Below the pieces are notes generated by a model. The model was not told the DNA's origin, did not search any database, and saw only the letters and a program-made list of their open reading frames with translations. The position numbers and the translations under genes were made by a program. From Nesterenkonia alkaliphila (lineage in GTDB: Bacteria; Actinomycetota; Actinomycetes; Actinomycetales; Micrococcaceae), in contig NZ_WRPM01000098.1 in the NCBI RefSeq assembly GCF_009758175.1, positions 1-64,000 of the forward strand: DNA of 64,000 bases, read 5' to 3'. This document shows, one piece after another, positions 63,898-64,000 of this stretch (the first letter of the stretch is position 1; every line of letters begins with the position of its first letter).

Positions 63898-64000
63898 CCC
63901 CACGGTGTGAGGACCCGGAGACGGTGGTTCGGCAGGTCTCGGCTATCCGTGCTGCCCGTGGCGAAATGCATTGATGATCGTGCCCGCCGGGTGCGGACTA

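Overview
This window is high-GC actinobacterial chromosome, most likely from a member of Micrococcales; a Micrococcaceae genus such as Nesterenkonia is my guess from the gene set, not something I could test. Supporting signs are GC-rich third codon positions, many GTG starts, a secreted Rpf-type resuscitation factor with LysM, MptB-type mannosyltransferases, class Ib ribonucleotide reductase with NrdH/NrdI and no sign of an outer membrane.

Left part (1-16446), ordinary chromosome: an alpha/beta hydrolase, leuS, a DegV protein, the DNA-uptake pair comEA-comEC, an Rpf/LysM protein, an orphan arginine deiminase, a decayed SRPBCC/DUF4166 gene, an AAA_14/DUF4143 ATPase, a dGTPase-like HD hydrolase, a methyltransferase, an Old Yellow Enzyme and a nitroreductase that ends in a very strong terminator.

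Middle accessory block (about 16450-28370), a heavy-metal island between that terminator and a tRNA-His gene: an HTH protein, a decayed ankyrin gene, the tail of a lost copper P-type ATPase, an intact CPH-type (CopB-like) ATPase followed by a CsoR-like repressor, and a leftward run of seven genes (HMA metal chaperone, CPG-type P-ATPase, cupin, MDR oxidoreductase, methyltransferase, Crp/Fnr regulator, CPC-type P-ATPase). A near-perfect FNR-type box lies upstream of this run, and the regulator it encodes has the matching E-x-x-S-R recognition helix. An IS3-family transposase tail marks the right side.

Core chromosome again (28370-50066): tRNA-His, oligoribonuclease, three GT-C type glycosyltransferases (two MptB-like, one GT87), an AEC carrier, an Fe(III)-type ABC importer, a TPP riboswitch with thiD, a gamma-glutamyltransferase lipoprotein, a small alarmone synthetase, glpD-glpK, and nrdHIEF behind paired NrdR-like boxes.

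Right end (about 50100-64000): the integrase-bearing end of an integrative conjugative element, entered just after the nrdF terminator. It has three pairs of short GGGGCACG-type repeats (probable integrase arm sites), a tyrosine integrase, a MerR/HTH excisionase, a small membrane protein, DUF6349-like and DUF4913-like proteins, SSB, a ~1950-residue methylase-helicase, a TraG/VirD4-like coupling protein, and a conserved-looking gene broken by a one-base G-run shift. A second protein-like frame lies wholly inside the N-terminal part of the giant methylase-helicase reading frame; this is the most unusual item in the window. The element runs off the right edge.
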